Shown here piece by piece: positions 28,028 through 28,235 of a DNA stretch of 28,235 nucleotides. The notes beneath the pieces were generated by a model. That model was not told where the DNA came from. It saw nothing but the letters and a program-made list of their open reading frames with translations, and made no database searches. The stretch spans positions 1 through 28,235 of the forward strand of contig QZJA01000027.1 in the NCBI GenBank assembly GCA_003599205.1, read 5' to 3'. A program made the position numbers and the translations under genes. The stretch's first letter is position 1. Every line of letters begins with the position of its first letter. This DNA comes from Candidatus Parcubacteria bacterium (GTDB lineage Bacteria; Patescibacteriota; Patescibacteriia; UBA1558; GWA2-36-10).

Positions 28028-28235
28028 TTATAATAATTTTAAAAAATCTAATCCCAAATATCCAGATTCTATGTCAGTCAGTTGTCCGCTTTGGAGATGT
28101 TTTTTAAAATCCGCCAGGGGCATTTCTATTACTTCTACAAATTCATTTTCTTCCAAAGTTTGCTTTTGTATGGGGTGGCAATTAGTAGCCACAAAGTTAT
28201 ATCTGATCATTGTAGAATAAGCACAGTCCAAACTT
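28028..28235 (-). CDS. NUDIX hydrolase, C-terminal part (runs off the window)
   Basis: The frame is open to the window edge; the first ATG inside (28210) is not taken as the start because the reading frame and family-type sequence continue upstream. The visible 68 residues, ending with LGLDFLKLL, resemble the C-terminal third of ADP-ribose pyrophosphatase-type NUDIX enzymes: LEENEFVEVIEMPLADFKKH matches the family's dE.E.iev..l...el, followed by a Gly and a helical end. The NUDIX box itself lies beyond the window. It would hydrolyse a nucleoside diphosphate linked to another group. Confidence 0.7.
   Translation of the reverse strand, partial: SLDCAYSTMIRYNFVATNCHPIQKQTLEENEFVEVIEMPLADFKKHLQSGQLTDIESGYLGLDFLKLL

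Overview
The window looks like part of a small-genome, AT-rich bacterium of the Candidate Phyla Radiation (Patescibacteria, probably a Parcubacteria-type lineage; moderate confidence, from gene style only). Reasons: most genes have no Shine-Dalgarno sequence, spacing is very tight, promoters are close to TTGACA-17-TATAAT, several mRNAs look leaderless, and the content mixes universal housekeeping genes with type IV pilus parts, Fn3/calcium-repeat surface proteins, thioredoxin-like proteins and a CDP-archaeol-synthase-type lipid gene. The standard genetic code fits every gene.

Layout. 1-785: tRNA-Gly and tRNA-Leu behind a strong promoter, a small zinc-ribbon-like protein, and tRNA-Cys on the minus strand. 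818-8717 (all minus): suhB-like phosphatase, a cysteine-rich pilin, an operon nusA-hppA-tig, yraN, a small membrane protein and a methyltransferase. 8829-12439 (plus): a tightly packed operon of a CDP-alcohol phosphatidyltransferase, a CDP-archaeol synthase family protein, glmS and an exported thioredoxin-like protein. 12452-12939: a tRNA-Glu locus rearranged by a GIY-YIG nuclease gene. 13089-15042: cold-shock protein, nitroreductase and an AsnRS/AspRS catalytic-core paralogue behind an attenuator-like leader. 15193-17233: a redox cluster (DUF5320, DUF134, thioredoxin, DsbD-like protein) from a divergent promoter. 17280-20160: surface protein, trmB, a small unknown and a cupin-like protein. 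20319-24525: tsaD, tsaE and valS with a T-box leader. 24528-28235: a composite palindrome, pilB, a membrane protein, a small protein behind a structured leader, and the end of a NUDIX hydrolase.

The most unusual locus is 12452-12907. The promoter expected for tRNA-Glu now drives a broken copy of the tRNA 5' part, interrupted in its D-loop by a GC-rich 38-bp palindrome. An 88-aa GIY-YIG nuclease gene follows, then a complete tRNA-Glu. A 32-bp duplication (23 + 9 bp once the palindrome is removed) flanks the nuclease gene. Its stop codon and last five sense codons lie on tRNA-Glu sequence or its immediate 5' flank, with 15 nt inside the mature tRNA. This looks like a miniature homing unit that inserts at the 5' end of a tRNA gene and rebuilds the tRNA.

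Other points of interest are a leader RNA at about 27585-27727 that contains both a terminator and an anti-Shine-Dalgarno segment, the Val T-box, the archaeal-type lipid gene pair, a pilin ending in a cystine-knot-like cysteine pattern, and a set of genes whose ATG lies exactly 6 nt after a -10 box.
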